A stretch of DNA of 64,000 bases from Lysinibacillus pakistanensis (GCF_030123245.1 NZ_CP126101.1:2106501-2170500); one strand, 5' to 3'; positions 1 to 8,291 are shown, counted from the first letter of the stretch. Program-made: numbers and translations. Notes: a model not told the origin generated them from the sequence alone.

Positions 1-154
1 GTTGCTCTGCCTTTGCAGCAACAGCCTGTTGATTGTTGAGATTATTAATAGTAGCAGCTTCGACCTCTATTGGCTGAACAGCTGGCTGTACCATTCCTAA
101 TGTAGTAAAACCTATTGATAATGCTAGTGTAGTGCTTAAAAATCGTTTATTCAT
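1..154 (-). CDS. Secreted protein, N-terminal part only (runs off the window)
   Basis: The visible 51 residues begin MNKRFLSTTLALSIGFTTLG: a basic start, a hydrophobic core and a likely signal-peptidase site near the VEA-A sequence around residue 33. An AGGAGG-type ribosome site lies about 10 bases before the ATG. After the signal peptide the sequence is Asn/Gln/Ala-rich (NNLNNQQAVAA). The protein is therefore probably exported; everything that would show its function lies beyond the window edge, so no family can be named. Confidence 0.6.
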   Translation of the reverse strand, partial: MNKRFLSTTLALSIGFTTLGMVQPAVQPIEVEAATINNLNNQQAVAAKAEQ

Positions 155-358
155 GTTGTTAGTTACCTCCTAAAGCTAATGCTAGGATTAATCCTATTTT
201 GGCTCGCCATTGGAATTAATCGTAGCATGAAAAAGCAAGGCTTCTTCGAGGTAAATGTTACCACGCATTGCTGGTAATTGCCCTAATAGCTTGATATAAA
301 AGGCTTCATCGCTGGAATTTACAGTTTCATTACAAATGTTTCAATAGGATGTATTGAT

Positions 359-428
359 CTTCATTCAGCCATTGTTTTTTGTATCGAAAGCATAGCGGCA
401 GCTACATTTACGCCAAGGCGAAATTGAT
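359..428 (+). repeat. Short copy of composite intergenic repeat element (copy 1)
   Basis: Starts with CTTCATTCAG and ends with GCCAAGGCGAAATTGAT, the same two ends as the larger copies at 891-1664 and 45431-45686. In between is a single core CGAAAGCATAGCGGCAGC. This looks like an internally deleted member of the family. It occupies most of the otherwise empty 155-496 gap. Confidence 0.6.
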
Positions 429-465
429 TTTAATTTAGCATCAATTGAAATGTAGCATATAGAAA

Positions 466-488
466 GCAGCCAATTGTAAACTGGCTGC
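466..488 (-). terminator. Possible terminator of the VOC gene
   Basis: GCAGCCA / TGGCTGC inverted repeat with a 9-base loop directly beyond the stop of the minus-strand VOC gene. The minus-strand tail after the stem is TTTCTATATG, so the U-run is only moderate. Confidence 0.45.
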
Positions 489-496
489 TCGAAAGG

Positions 497-859
497 TTAT
501 AATTGTTGAATCATTTCCACACGATTTCCGAAGGGATCTCTAAATTCAAAGCGCTCAAAATTTGGGATTGGAATGGATTCAATTATTTCTATGGAGTGCG
601 CTGCTAATCTAGCTTTCCAGAATGTTATATCTTCAACTTGGTAGGCAATATGAGATTTAGTTGTGAAGCGATTAAAGCCTTCCTCTGTTCCAACATGCAC
701 CTCCATATTTCCTACTTGCAGCCAAAATCCACCTCTTCCTTTTAAGGAATTAGGTTTTTCAATCTCTTTCAATTCTAAAACCTGACAATAAAAATCCCTG
801 CCCTGTGCTTCAGCCCCTTGTGGTATGGTAATCTGAACATGATGCAAGCCAATAATCAT
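497..859 (-). CDS. VOC (glyoxalase/bleomycin-resistance fold) family protein
   Basis: 120 residues, the usual size for a single-unit vicinal-oxygen-chelate protein. It opens with the family signature GLHHVQITIP and closes with FRDPFGNRVEMIQ, which carries the C-terminal metal-ligand glutamate in this fold; His near residue 7 and a central AYQVEDI strand fit as well. Such proteins form metal-dependent dimers acting as lyases, dioxygenases or thiol transferases; the substrate cannot be told from sequence. A GAAGGTGGG ribosome site lies about 7 bases before the ATG. It is a single-gene unit flanked by repeat elements on both sides. Confidence 0.8.
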   Translation of the reverse strand: MIIGLHHVQITIPQGAEAQGRDFYCQVLELKEIEKPNSLKGRGGFWLQVGNMEVHVGTEEGFNRFTTKSHIAYQVEDITFWKARLAAHSIEIIESIPIPNFERFEFRDPFGNRVEMIQQL

Positions 860-890
860 TTTTTTCCCACCTTCACATATATAATTTTAT

Positions 891-1664
891 CTTCATTCAG
901 CAGAAGACTCCCACCTCTACAGGTGATGAGATGGTTTCAGTGGGTGTCGAAACACCAACTGAAATAGCGGAACTCAGTCTATGAATGCCACGTCCTGTGG
1001 CAACAACTGAGTGCCAACATCGTGTTGCTGCCGCTACGTTAGCACTACGCTTTCGCACAAAAAACATCATGTTGCTGCCGCTACGTTAGCACTACGCTTT
1101 CGCACAAAAAACATCATGTTGCTGCCGCTGCGTTAGCACTACGCTTTCGCACAAAAAACATCATGTTGCTGCCGCTGCGTTAGCACTACGCTTTCGCACA
1201 AAAAACATCATGTTGCTGCCGCTGCGTTAGCACTACGCTTTCGCACAAAAAACATCATGTTGCTGCCGCTACGTTAGCCTACGCTTTCGCACAAAAAACA
1301 TCGTGTTGCTGCCGCTGCGTTAGCACTACGCTTTCGCACAAAAAACATCATGTTGCTGCCGCTGCGTTAGCACTACGCTTTCGCACAAAAAACATCGTGT
1401 TGCTGCCGCTACGTTAGCACTACGCTTTCGCACAAAAAACATCATGTTGCTGCCGCTGCGTTAGCACTACGCTTTCGCACAAAAAAACATCTGTTGGCCC
1501 AAAGCCCCCGGCGGATGTCACGAATTTTCAAAGGAATGAATTGTGCAGGCACAATTTAAAATCCGGACGCATTGGTTATCTGTGCGAAAGCGAAGCGACA
1601 GCAACAAATGTTTTCTGTAGCGAAAGCAAAGCGACAGCAACAATTACGCCAAGGCGAAATTGAT
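891..1664 (+). repeat. Composite intergenic repeat element (copy 2, expanded)
   Basis: About 770 bp without a convincing gene. The left part (CTTCATTCAGCAGAAGACTC then ACTGAAATAGCGGAACTCAG) and the right end (GCCAAGGCGAAATTGAT) recur in the same order at 45431-45686. Between them lies the ten-unit 47-bp array listed separately, then two GCGAAAGC...AGCGACAGCAACA units in the opposite orientation. I see no clear terminal inverted repeats and no transposase, so whether it moves is unknown. Confidence 0.7.
1018..1487 (+). repeat. Ten tandem copies of a 47-bp unit
   Basis: Units begin CATCRTGTTGCTGCCGCT and end TTTCGCACAAAAAA. Unit starts fall at 1018, 1065, 1112, 1159, 1206, 1253, 1299, 1346, 1393 and 1440. 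All are 47 bp except unit 6 (46, one base lost) and unit 10 (48, one extra A). Units differ mainly at two positions (CATCA/CATCG and CTACG/CTGCG). The near identity suggests recent expansion. There are no unique spacers, so this is not CRISPR. Confidence 0.9.
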
Positions 1665-1689
1665 CTATAATGACTAATTCTAGAATGAT

Positions 1690-2082
1690 TTAATAAACCC
1701 TTTTAAATTGTAGTCGAAAGGGATTTTTTGCACATCCAGTAAGTATAATCAAAGCGTATGCCCATAACAGCCACGAGGCAAAAAAGCGATCCATGTCTGC
1801 TGATAAATTGGTGAAGATTTTATCAAAATATAGTAGGACAATAGCATCTATTAGCATACCAGGCAGTGCAATATAAATGGCTGCTTGTAAACGTCTTATG
1901 CCTGTGCAATTTTTTATTGAATAAATAGGGATTGTCACCATCCAAATTACCGGAACGACAAAAAGATATGTACACATAATAATTAAAGGGTGCTCAAGCG
2001 TAAAAAAGAATGGACCAGCGAGTCTAAAAAACGCGCTTGCTGCTAGCCAAATAAAAAATCCCCAGAGCAAAAAGAATGGCAT
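1690..2082 (-). CDS. Small integral membrane protein
   Basis: 130 residues with about four hydrophobic segments (roughly 3-24, 30-55, 67-86 and 100-118) and a basic tail. I do not recognise a catalytic motif; the pattern resembles small DUF-type four-helix membrane proteins found beside TetR regulators in Bacillales. It lies 19 bases after the TetR gene on the same strand, so the two are probably one transcript and this protein is likely under that regulator's control. A role in drug export or envelope response is possible but is inference from context only. Confidence 0.6.
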   Translation of the reverse strand: MPFFLLWGFFIWLAASAFFRLAGPFFFTLEHPLIIMCTYLFVVPVIWMVTIPIYSIKNCTGIRRLQAAIYIALPGMLIDAIVLLYFDKIFTNLSADMDRFFASWLLWAYALIILTGCAKNPFRLQFKRVY

Positions 2083-2101
2083 TGTTTTACCTCCTAAAAA
2101 A

Positions 2102-2674
2102 TTATTTTCCTAGCTGATAAAGTGTAATGACTATTTTTTCGAGTTCTTCATAAAACTGATCGATTGGAAAGTCCTCTAGCACCATGACCTGCAAAGCCAA
2201 ACCATCCATTAGCGCATTAAAGAAAATGCTCCAACTCTCCAACGAGACACCTTTTATTGGTGACTTTTCCCATAGCTTTGTAAGAGCTTTGAATAGACTT
2301 TCATTTTCAGATTTTAAGATATCAGCAATTTGCTGTTTAATGGAGGGATTATTAAAGCCGATAACAATCAAGGTGAAAAATAGTTTATGATAAAAGACAT
2401 TATTTTCGTAACGGCTCTTTGCTGATTGAAGTGCAATTTGAATAAATTCTTTGCTTGCTACTGAAAGCTCGCTCCAGGAATCTTGACAAATGCTTTGGAT
2501 AATTTCAAGTAAAATTTGCTCTTTCGTTTTAAAATGATAATAAATGGTGCCTTGTGTCACGCCAGCTTGCTCTGCAACAGCCTTCAATGTGAATTTCTCA
2601 ATACCATTGTGGACTAAACATTGCTTGGCTGCTGTTAATAGCTCTGCTTTTGCTATACCTGTTGGTTTTGCCAT
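2102..2674 (-). CDS. TetR/AcrR family transcriptional regulator
   Basis: 190 residues, a normal length. The N-terminal helix-turn-helix is clear: LKAVAEQAGVTQGTIYYHFK at about residues 30-49, followed by TKEQILLEII. The C-terminal ligand domain is helical and not assignable to a ligand. An AGGAGG-type ribosome site precedes the ATG. A perfect 20-bp palindrome lies about 25 bp upstream of the start, so autorepression together with the downstream small membrane protein is likely. Confidence 0.9.
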   Translation of the reverse strand: MAKPTGIAKAELLTAAKQCLVHNGIEKFTLKAVAEQAGVTQGTIYYHFKTKEQILLEIIQSICQDSWSELSVASKEFIQIALQSAKSRYENNVFYHKLFFTLIVIGFNNPSIKQQIADILKSENESLFKALTKLWEKSPIKGVSLESWSIFFNALMDGLALQVMVLEDFPIDQFYEELEKIVITLYQLGK

Positions 2675-2696
2675 TAAAATTCCTCCTAGTTTAATT

Positions 2697-2716
2697 AGTT
2701 AGTTGAATAACTAACT
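2697..2716. promoter_or_regulatory. Palindromic operator candidate for the adjacent TetR regulator
   Basis: AGTTAGTT-GAAT-AACTAACT, a perfect dyad with 8-bp arms, sits just upstream of the TetR start. Size and position are typical of TetR-family operators. The pairing of regulator and site is inference. Confidence 0.65.
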
Positions 2717-2749
2717 TTAAAATATCAAAAAACTTATTGATTGACAAGT

Positions 2750-2833
2750 GGAAAGAACATTAAAAGTGACGGATAGACTAGCCAAAAAGATGGATAGAAC
2801 TACAATATTGAAGGATAGTAGTATTGCAGCGGC
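2750..2833. repeat. Degenerate 21-bp tandem repeat (GGATAG family)
   Basis: Four units starting at 2750, 2771, 2792 and 2813, each beginning GGATAG or GGAAAG and commonly carrying AAAGTGA or similar near the end. The same 21-bp family recurs at 24028-24231 and 52650-52718. Confidence 0.65.
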
Positions 2834-2875
2834 AAAAACCCTTCACTAGCAGGTACAACAATCTGCATTGTAATT

Positions 2876-2908
2876 AAAAACATGACTTCCTTGAGAGGTC
2901 ATGTTTTT
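2876..2908 (-). terminator. Terminator for the WHG-type TetR gene
   Basis: AAAAACATGAC / GTCATGTTTTT inverted repeat just beyond the stop of the minus-strand gene. It is A/T-flanked on both sides and may work in both directions. Confidence 0.75.
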
Positions 2909-2924
2909 CCTATCACTTAGTCAT

Positions 2925-3506
2925 TTATTTGCCTTCATTAAGCGTAACTGCATGAATGCCCTCAATAAAGGTATTTAATAAGATTGAAAAGCTTTTATTG
3001 AAATCAAGGGGCATACCGAATCCTCCCATCTGTTCAATAGAAGTGAATCCATGTAGAATACTTCGTAATCCTCTGACCATATGAATCGCCATTTCTTCTT
3101 GCAAATTATAGGCATCTAGCACTTGAAGGACTAGTTGTACAACAGATCTTTGGGCCTGCTGTAATTCTTGATCGTTAGAATCAGGAAAGCGAGTGCTAGC
3201 ATCATATAATCCGGGATGCTCTCGAACAAATTGAATATATGCTTTACTAATTGCACGAATGGCATCATCACCTGAACGTCCAACTGCAGCTTGAAGCATA
3301 TATTCATTAAGTTTTTTTACACCTTGAATGGCTAACTTCTGCCTCAATTCATGTAATCCATCAAGATGGTTATACAAAGAAGGCGGTCGCACGTCCAATT
3401 TTTCTGCTAATAGTCCGATTGAAAGTTGGTCCAATCCTTGTTTATCAATTATATCCGTTGCTTTTTTTAAAATAATAGATAATTCTAATTTCATACGACG
3501 GGACAT
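2925..3506 (-). CDS. TetR family regulator with WHG-type C-terminal domain
   Basis: The helix-turn-helix is SIGLLAEKLDVRPPSLYNHL near residues 29-48; the Arg-Pro-Pro-Ser-Leu-Tyr recognition helix and the C-terminal motif LRSILHGFTSIEQMGGFG fit the TetR subgroup with a WHG domain. I take the start MSRRMKLE because GGAG lies 8 bases before it; the in-frame ATG three codons upstream overlaps that ribosome site. It follows the metallo-hydrolase gene by 17 bases on the same strand, and a palindrome before the hydrolase is the likely operator for both. Confidence 0.88.
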   Translation of the reverse strand: MSRRMKLELSIILKKATDIIDKQGLDQLSIGLLAEKLDVRPPSLYNHLDGLHELRQKLAIQGVKKLNEYMLQAAVGRSGDDAIRAISKAYIQFVREHPGLYDASTRFPDSNDQELQQAQRSVVQLVLQVLDAYNLQEEMAIHMVRGLRSILHGFTSIEQMGGFGMPLDFNKSFSILLNTFIEGIHAVTLNEGK

Positions 3507-3523
3507 TATTTTCATCTCCTATT

Positions 3524-4234
3524 TTATTTGTAAAAAATTTTTTCTGCTTCGGCTATCGCTATTTTTAAAAGCTCCTGTGGTTGCATCAACATCTTTCCGT
3601 GTCCCACAGCAAGTAAACTTGGGTTTAATTCGCTTAATTTTTTTGCGCTTTCAAGAGCCGTATTTTTATCCCATGTAGCTAGGGCAGGAAATGGGAATAA
3701 CGGATTCATCATACCTGATACAACTAGCTTTCCTCTTGTTATGAGAGCATCTCCAGCAATTAAACTTTGATTACGTGTATCGAAAAGAGTGATGGAACCA
3801 GGGGTATGACCTGGTGTTGAAATCACTTCTAATGAACCAACACGATCACCTTCTTCCAGTAATAAATCCGGTTTGGTTTTAATATTTTTGGGAAGGCCTC
3901 CTCGGATGGGTGTGTTTTTTTCATTTGGTAGTAAGGTACTAATCCCTTCCAACAATAAAGCATCTCTTGAAGAAATGCATACCTGACTAGCGGGTAATAA
4001 TTCTTTTAACATATCTAGTGCTCCTATATGATCACTATGTGCATGGGTAATGATAATTCTTGTAATCGGTTTTCCGATTTTTTTTGCTGCATTGATTATA
4101 CTTTTTGTACTATAAGGCAGTGCTGTATCTATAAGGGTAAGCTCGCTTTCTTCTTCTACAAAATAACAATTAACAGGAAATATTCTTGGCATAAATGACA
4201 ATTGAAACACCGTACCAATATTCGTAACTTTCAT
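3524..4234 (-). CDS. MBL-fold metallo-hydrolase
   Basis: 236 residues with the hallmark THAHSDHIG (HxHxDH, about residues 63-71), a second metal ligand in STPGHTPGS, an aspartate in IAGDAL and a terminal VGHG. These are the dinuclear zinc ligands of hydrolytic metallo-beta-lactamase-fold enzymes. No signal peptide, so it is cytosolic; lactonase, thioesterase-like or esterase activity is possible but cannot be chosen. ATG is preferred over the in-frame TTG three codons earlier because AGGAGG stands 11 bases before the ATG and only 2 before the TTG. First gene of a two-gene unit with the TetR regulator. Confidence 0.85.
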   Translation of the reverse strand: MKVTNIGTVFQLSFMPRIFPVNCYFVEEESELTLIDTALPYSTKSIINAAKKIGKPITRIIITHAHSDHIGALDMLKELLPASQVCISSRDALLLEGISTLLPNEKNTPIRGGLPKNIKTKPDLLLEEGDRVGSLEVISTPGHTPGSITLFDTRNQSLIAGDALITRGKLVVSGMMNPLFPFPALATWDKNTALESAKKLSELNPSLLAVGHGKMLMQPQELLKIAIAEAEKIFYK

Positions 4235-4277
4235 TTTAGACAATACCTCCTTCGAAAACTAATTACATTTCAATTTT

Positions 4278-4294
4278 AACTAATAGTATTAGTT
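4278..4294. promoter_or_regulatory. Palindromic operator candidate for the MBL-TetR unit
   Basis: AACTAATA-G-TATTAGTT, a perfect dyad about 45 bp upstream of the hydrolase start. It is the only strong dyad in this intergenic region and suits autoregulation by the TetR protein encoded downstream. Confidence 0.6.
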
Positions 4295-4603
4295 TTTGCA
4301 ATATTTCACCTTTAAAGAAGAGAAAACGAATCAACCTTTACTTTTATTTGCAATTAAAAAATGGAACTTTCGGATTTAAATATGTAATTTAAATTTCCAT
4401 ATTAAAATTAAAAGGAATAGTGTGCAAGTAACGCCACTATTAGACACTATTAGTAGAATATTAAAATCTTTTGGAGGTGTTTTTTGTTTTTTTGTGGGAA
4501 ATGAGATCCTATTAGAAGTTTTTAATATGGGGCGCTATTTTTGCTTGCTGAGTGAGATAGTAGTATGACTGCATATTATGACATATTTTTAATCCACATA
4601 AAG

Positions 4604-4647
4604 GTAGCTGGAGAATAACCATTCGTTTTCTCCAGCTACTTTTTTTG
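4604..4647. terminator. Strong hairpin terminator
   Basis: GTAGCTGGAGAA / TTCTCCAGCTAC, a 12-bp perfect stem. The T-run is on the plus-strand side; on the minus strand the tail is CTTTATG. It immediately follows the stop of the minus-strand Lys-rich gene. The rest of 4295-4603 is AT-rich and I see no gene in it. Confidence 0.65.
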
Positions 4648-4827
4648 TTAGGCTGCTTTCTTACTGCTTTTCTTTTTATCTTTTTTGTTAGCAGCTTTCT
4701 TTGCAATTTTTTTCTCAGCTTTTTTCTTCGCTAACTTTTTCTCAAGTTTCTTTTTGTCAGCTTTTTTCTTTGTTTTTTTCTCAGCTACAGCTTCTTCATT
4801 TTTGTTTTTCTTAATTTTTTTTGTCAT
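4648..4827 (-). CDS. Very Lys/Ala-rich small basic protein
   Basis: 59 residues, almost half lysine, in AEKK/AKKK-type repeats ending KKDKKKSSKKAA. It resembles the lysine-rich tails of histone-H1-like bacterial proteins and may bind nucleic acid, but this is low-complexity sequence and homology cannot be claimed. The start MTKKIKKNK is chosen because GGAG stands 10 bases upstream; a longer frame begins earlier without a ribosome site. Single-gene unit with a strong hairpin right after the stop. Confidence 0.55.
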   Translation of the reverse strand: MTKKIKKNKNEEAVAEKKTKKKADKKKLEKKLAKKKAEKKIAKKAANKKDKKKSSKKAA

Positions 4828-5157
4828 GTTTAATGCACTCCTCTGATTTGTATTGACGCCTTGTAAAAAGATGTCTATATACATAGGGTATATTAAACAT
4901 AAATGGAATGCAAATATATTTAATGTAAAATATTTACAATCAACTGTTTTTATGTATAGTTTATGAGATTTTTAATGGAAAACGTCCAAAATAATAAAAT
5001 TTCGGACGCACTTTTCTTGTATGCAATTACATGCAAGCTAGTCAGCAAGACGTGATTGATAAAAGTATAAATTTGAAATAGATGACGAGTAAGGTAATGA
5101 ATTTGCCCTATACATTAGGTAACACGAGGCTTCTTTGATTAATTTATAAAAAATTGT
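4828..5157. other. Intergenic region, nothing recognised
   Basis: AT-rich stretch between two minus-strand genes. It must hold the promoter of the Lys-rich gene, but I see no convincing conserved site, repeat or reading frame. Confidence 0.4.
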
Positions 5158-5703
5158 TCATTCTTCATTTCCAAAAATATTCAAATTATACTTTTCTGAA
5201 AGAGATTTAATAAGATCCCATGATTTATCTAGTTCACGTAAGGAATTTTCATACTCTTCTTTAGCATTTTGTATAGGAACTTGATTAATTGTATCGACTA
5301 AATTGGTAGTTGAAGAGTAATGATAGAGTTTTTTGGTTTTAAAATCGTCTATCGCATCATAGACTTCTTTTTCCTCTGGCGAGCTTGTTTTAGGATTGAA
5401 ATCAATTTTAATATCTGAATAATTTGTTGCATCTTCATAGAATACTAGCTGTTGTGCAAGAGTTTCTTTTATTTCATCACTAGAATTTAGAAATGAGTGA
5501 GTTTGTGATTCATGTAAATTAATCAAACTAATAATATTATTCTCTTCTATGTTTTTATATTCCCATTCTACTTGAATATAGTCTTTTAAATCAGCAATAA
5601 ATTGATCATCGAAACCTGTATCATTTTCTTTACTACAAGCAGATAAAACTAAGATAATGAGTAAACATATTAATAGTAGTATTCTGATTTTATTACATTT
5701 CAT
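5158..5703 (-). CDS. Putative lipoprotein of unknown function
   Basis: 181 residues. The start MKCNKIRILLLICLL has GGGAGG 7 bases upstream. A hydrophobic signal ends in the lipobox LSAC, after which the mature sequence is acidic and predicted helical (SKENDTGFDDQF, then ELDKSWDLIKSLSEKYN). Gram-positive lipoproteins of this layout are anchored on the outer face of the membrane. No domain is recognised. It is a single-gene unit with no informative neighbours. Confidence 0.7.
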   Translation of the reverse strand: MKCNKIRILLLICLLIILVLSACSKENDTGFDDQFIADLKDYIQVEWEYKNIEENNIISLINLHESQTHSFLNSSDEIKETLAQQLVFYEDATNYSDIKIDFNPKTSSPEEKEVYDAIDDFKTKKLYHYSSTTNLVDTINQVPIQNAKEEYENSLRELDKSWDLIKSLSEKYNLNIFGNEE

Positions 5704-6017
5704 ATGTATTCCTCCCGAAACATATATTTCCTCATATGGTAACATAGTCTTGAAATCAAAAAAAGTTTGTTTTTAACTTCTTTCAGTGAAGTCTCACACC
5801 TCAATAGGCATTTGTAAATTACCTTATTGAGCTAAAGGGTAGCTTTAGTTTTTAATTTGGAATAATAATAGAAATGGGAACAGGGAAATATAAATAAGAT
5901 TCCGAGATTATGAGATTATATTACTTTTGTTGGATTTTTAACATTCGTTGGTAGAACATGAGATTACTAGTATATAATACTAAGATTATGTTTTTTTAAA
6001 ATACGAGGGGGAGAATA

Positions 6018-6755
6018 ATGAGAAAATTTTTTATTGTGTTACTAGCAGCATTTGTATTTGCAGTAGTAAATCCAACAAAATCAGAAGCAAAAGTAATGTA
6101 TGATGGAGCAGAGGTTGTAAAAGACCAAACAGGAAAAATGACCTTTAAAAAAGACATCAAGGTATACAAAAAAAATTCGGATGGTACGTTTGATTCGTTA
6201 GTGGTAAAGCGAAATAACTTCTTTAAAACGTATGATATTGAAAAATATGATGGCAAAACATTCTACCAGATGGGGCAATATCGGGTACAAGCAACAGATT
6301 TGGTAGTTTTCAAAGAAGTACCAATAAAAATTCGTTCATCTTTCTATAACAATCCAACTTATATCATTATTAATCGTGATGGTATTTATGGTGCCGGATC
6401 TTATGGAACGTGGTTCAAAGGAAGCGATGGGAATATTTCTATTACAAATAATGGACAACTACTTTCATATTGCTCTGGCGGTAAGTGTTATCAGTATCCT
6501 GGTACAGACATTAAAATCGCTGAGACAATGTCGAGAAAAAGAGATGTACTTTTTGAGCTATCAAAAGATGCAGGTGGGAAAAGTACTCCATTAAATGGAG
6601 CTAAATCTGAAACAATGCATAAAAAGGGGAGTATTGTAATTTCATGGGGTGAGGAAATTAATGGCTATCTATTTGTAGGTGTGGATGTAAATAACGCTCA
6701 CGGTGCGAATGTTTGGATTCCGGTGAATTCATTAAAGCCAGTTGGAGATAAATGA
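6018..6755 (+). CDS. Secreted protein of unknown function
   Basis: 245 residues with a classical signal peptide (MRKFFIVLLAAFVFAVVNP, cleavage likely after SEA near residue 24). GAGGGGGAGA precedes the ATG by 4-8 bases. The mature part is beta-rich; a CSGGKC pair near residues 154-159 could form a disulphide in the oxidising outside. The C-terminal VFVGVDV...VWIPVNSLKPV pattern resembles an SH3-like or cell-wall-binding strand arrangement, which is only a guess. Followed by its own terminator, so expressed alone. Confidence 0.7.
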   Translation: MRKFFIVLLAAFVFAVVNPTKSEAKVMYDGAEVVKDQTGKMTFKKDIKVYKKNSDGTFDSLVVKRNNFFKTYDIEKYDGKTFYQMGQYRVQATDLVVFKEVPIKIRSSFYNNPTYIIINRDGIYGAGSYGTWFKGSDGNISITNNGQLLSYCSGGKCYQYPGTDIKIAETMSRKRDVLFELSKDAGGKSTPLNGAKSETMHKKGSIVISWGEEINGYLFVGVDVNNAHGANVWIPVNSLKPVGDK

Positions 6756-6774
6756 TAGATTATGAATTATATAC

Positions 6775-6810
6775 AGCTCTCTTATTGATTTGATAAGGGG
6801 GCTATTTTTT
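6775..6810 (+). terminator. Terminator after the secreted protein
   Basis: AGCTCTCTTAT / ATAAGGGGGCT stem with two G-U pairs, followed by ATTTTTTAT. The region 6811-7136 beyond it holds no gene I can support. Confidence 0.65.
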
Positions 6811-7136
6811 ATGGTTGGTTAACATGAATAGGATGTTTGTCGATGTGTAGGGCTTGAGGTAGAGAGTAGAATAACTGCTAGGAGTAATGTGAGATACCAG
6901 TTTAGTCAATAAGCAATTTTTAGCATTTAAGTCTACACATAAAGTATGTGGTACCAAAATTATTTTATGCATAAGGAGTAAATATTTTGAATACATGAAG
7001 CAACAATTTTTAATGTGGGGATGATGTTGCCTTTAGAGTATCAACAATAATAACCCAAAAAATGTGCAGTATAGTATTAGCCTGATTCCCAATACTAAAC
7101 CTGATTCAAAATATTTAGCATAAGGAGGCTTTTTTA

Positions 7137-7325
7137 ATGAGATTTCTTACATGGGGTGTAATTGGAGCTGTTATTTTGGGTGTGGCTAGAGGATTTCAAA
7201 ATGGTAATCTTCAACAGTTCACAAATAATATTTCGAATAAATTAAATCTGCAGAATGCTCAACAAATGACTCAGCCATTACAAGCTGTAGCTAATAATTT
7301 AACTGGTAATTCATCAAAACAATAA
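7137..7325 (+). CDS. Small hydrophobic-N-terminus protein
   Basis: 62 residues: a single hydrophobic segment (TWGVIGAVILGVARGF, about 5-20) followed by a Gln/Asn-rich polar tail (NLQQFTNN, NLQNAQQMTQ). TAAGGAGG lies 9 bases before the ATG, a strong site that supports translation. The layout resembles short Bacillales membrane or spore-associated proteins, but I cannot name a family. No terminator is obvious; 7326-7570 downstream appears empty apart from a short GGTTC/GAACC dyad. Confidence 0.65.
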   Translation: MRFLTWGVIGAVILGVARGFQNGNLQQFTNNISNKLNLQNAQQMTQPLQAVANNLTGNSSKQ

Positions 7326-7570
7326 GTTAAAATAAACAATTGCTATGAATGAGGGGACTGATATTATTCATCAGAATGTATTCATAGGAATTGACTTTAC
7401 ATATTTTAGTATTTACTCGTTAGGAATAATTTAGACAATAAATTATTTTAACTTCGGTTCAAGGAATCGAACCATGATTTAATTGTAGACCGTATGCTTC
7501 CATAAAAAATATGTAATTGTTATTTATTATCTATGAAGGACATATGATGTTACAATACTAAATCGAGTAG

Positions 7571-7690
7571 GGGTTTGCAGGCAAGCTGGTATTACTTTGG
7601 GTGGCGATTGGTTAGGTAACATTGACCGTCCACACTTTGAAGTTAAACTATCATGGAAGATGCTAACAGGTTATAAAGCAATTGTTGCAC
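7571..7690 (+). pseudogene. Remnant of an M15-type cell-wall peptidase (endolysin-like)
   Basis: One frame reads GITLGGDWLGNIDRPHFEVK. GGDW...DRPHFE is the zinc-site signature of the M15C L-alanyl-D-glutamate peptidase family (CwlK/endolysin type), where the His binds zinc. Only the C-terminal end is present, with no start or upstream domain, so this is a 5'-truncated relic, perhaps of prophage origin. The frame runs into the start of the next gene without function. Confidence 0.6.
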
Positions 7691-7741
7691 TTAATTTAAC
7701 AAATCATCATACTATTAAATTAGAAAGAAGGAGATTTACTT

Positions 7742-8224
7742 ATGGCAGTATTAAAAGACTACTCTAGTAAACCAAATTGCGAAGTTGAAATAAATTTAAA
7801 ATTAGTCAATGATTCAAGTGTGAAATTCTGTATTTATTTCAGAGCGGGTCGAGATTTTCCCGAGGTACATAAGGAAATTGCCTGTTTAAAGGAAGATTTT
7901 TTCAAATTGTTAGAAGATTTGAAACTTCTTGATAGTATTCATTTGAGTATTTTAGAGCCTAAAGATCCAGGATTGAGTATTTACCATATCCCTCATTATG
8001 GAAATTATTTTTATCCCCAGCACGGTTTTCTTCAAATTCCTGAACATGAAAGAATTGAATCGGAGACTCGTTATAAATTAATTTTTGTATTAGATGCAAA
8101 TGAAAAGTATCATTTTGGCCCAAGAGAATGTGGTCCGGCATTTTGTCTAATAGTAAAAATGGAACAAATAATTGAATTTGTAGAAAGTTTAAAGTCAGAG
8201 GTAAATAATATTTATAGTGCTTAA
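7742..8224 (+). CDS. Uncharacterised cytosolic protein, possibly an orphan immunity protein
   Basis: 160 residues, soluble, no signal peptide; AGAAGGAGA lies 9 bases before the ATG. Acidic helices alternate with aromatic strands (YHIPHYGNYFYPQHGF, then GPRECGPAF). No family is firmly recognised. Size, acidity and isolation among remnants are reminiscent of immunity proteins of contact-dependent toxins such as the WapI type, but this is speculation. No toxin gene lies nearby. Confidence 0.6.
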   Translation: MAVLKDYSSKPNCEVEINLKLVNDSSVKFCIYFRAGRDFPEVHKEIACLKEDFFKLLEDLKLLDSIHLSILEPKDPGLSIYHIPHYGNYFYPQHGFLQIPEHERIESETRYKLIFVLDANEKYHFGPRECGPAFCLIVKMEQIIEFVESLKSEVNNIYSA

Positions 8225-8256
8225 GCAAGAAAATTTATTTAGTTACATACAAAAGA

Positions 8257-8291
8257 CCAGCAAATCTTATTTAGGCGAGCTGGCCTTTTTT
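8257..8291 (+). terminator. Weak terminator
   Basis: CCAGC / GCTGG stem with a long loop followed by CCTTTTTT. Short stem, so moderate support. Confidence 0.4.

Noticed and set aside
1018..1487. Possible CRISPR array
   Set aside because: Units are contiguous 47-mers with no unique spacers and no cas genes nearby.
891..1664. Classic MITE with terminal inverted repeats
   Set aside because: The two ends share only a few bases when inverted; no target duplication can be seen by eye.
4512..4706. 64-codon minus frame over the Lys-rich gene terminator
   Set aside because: Runs through a strong terminator in a different frame; the Lys-rich frame with a ribosome site explains the region better.
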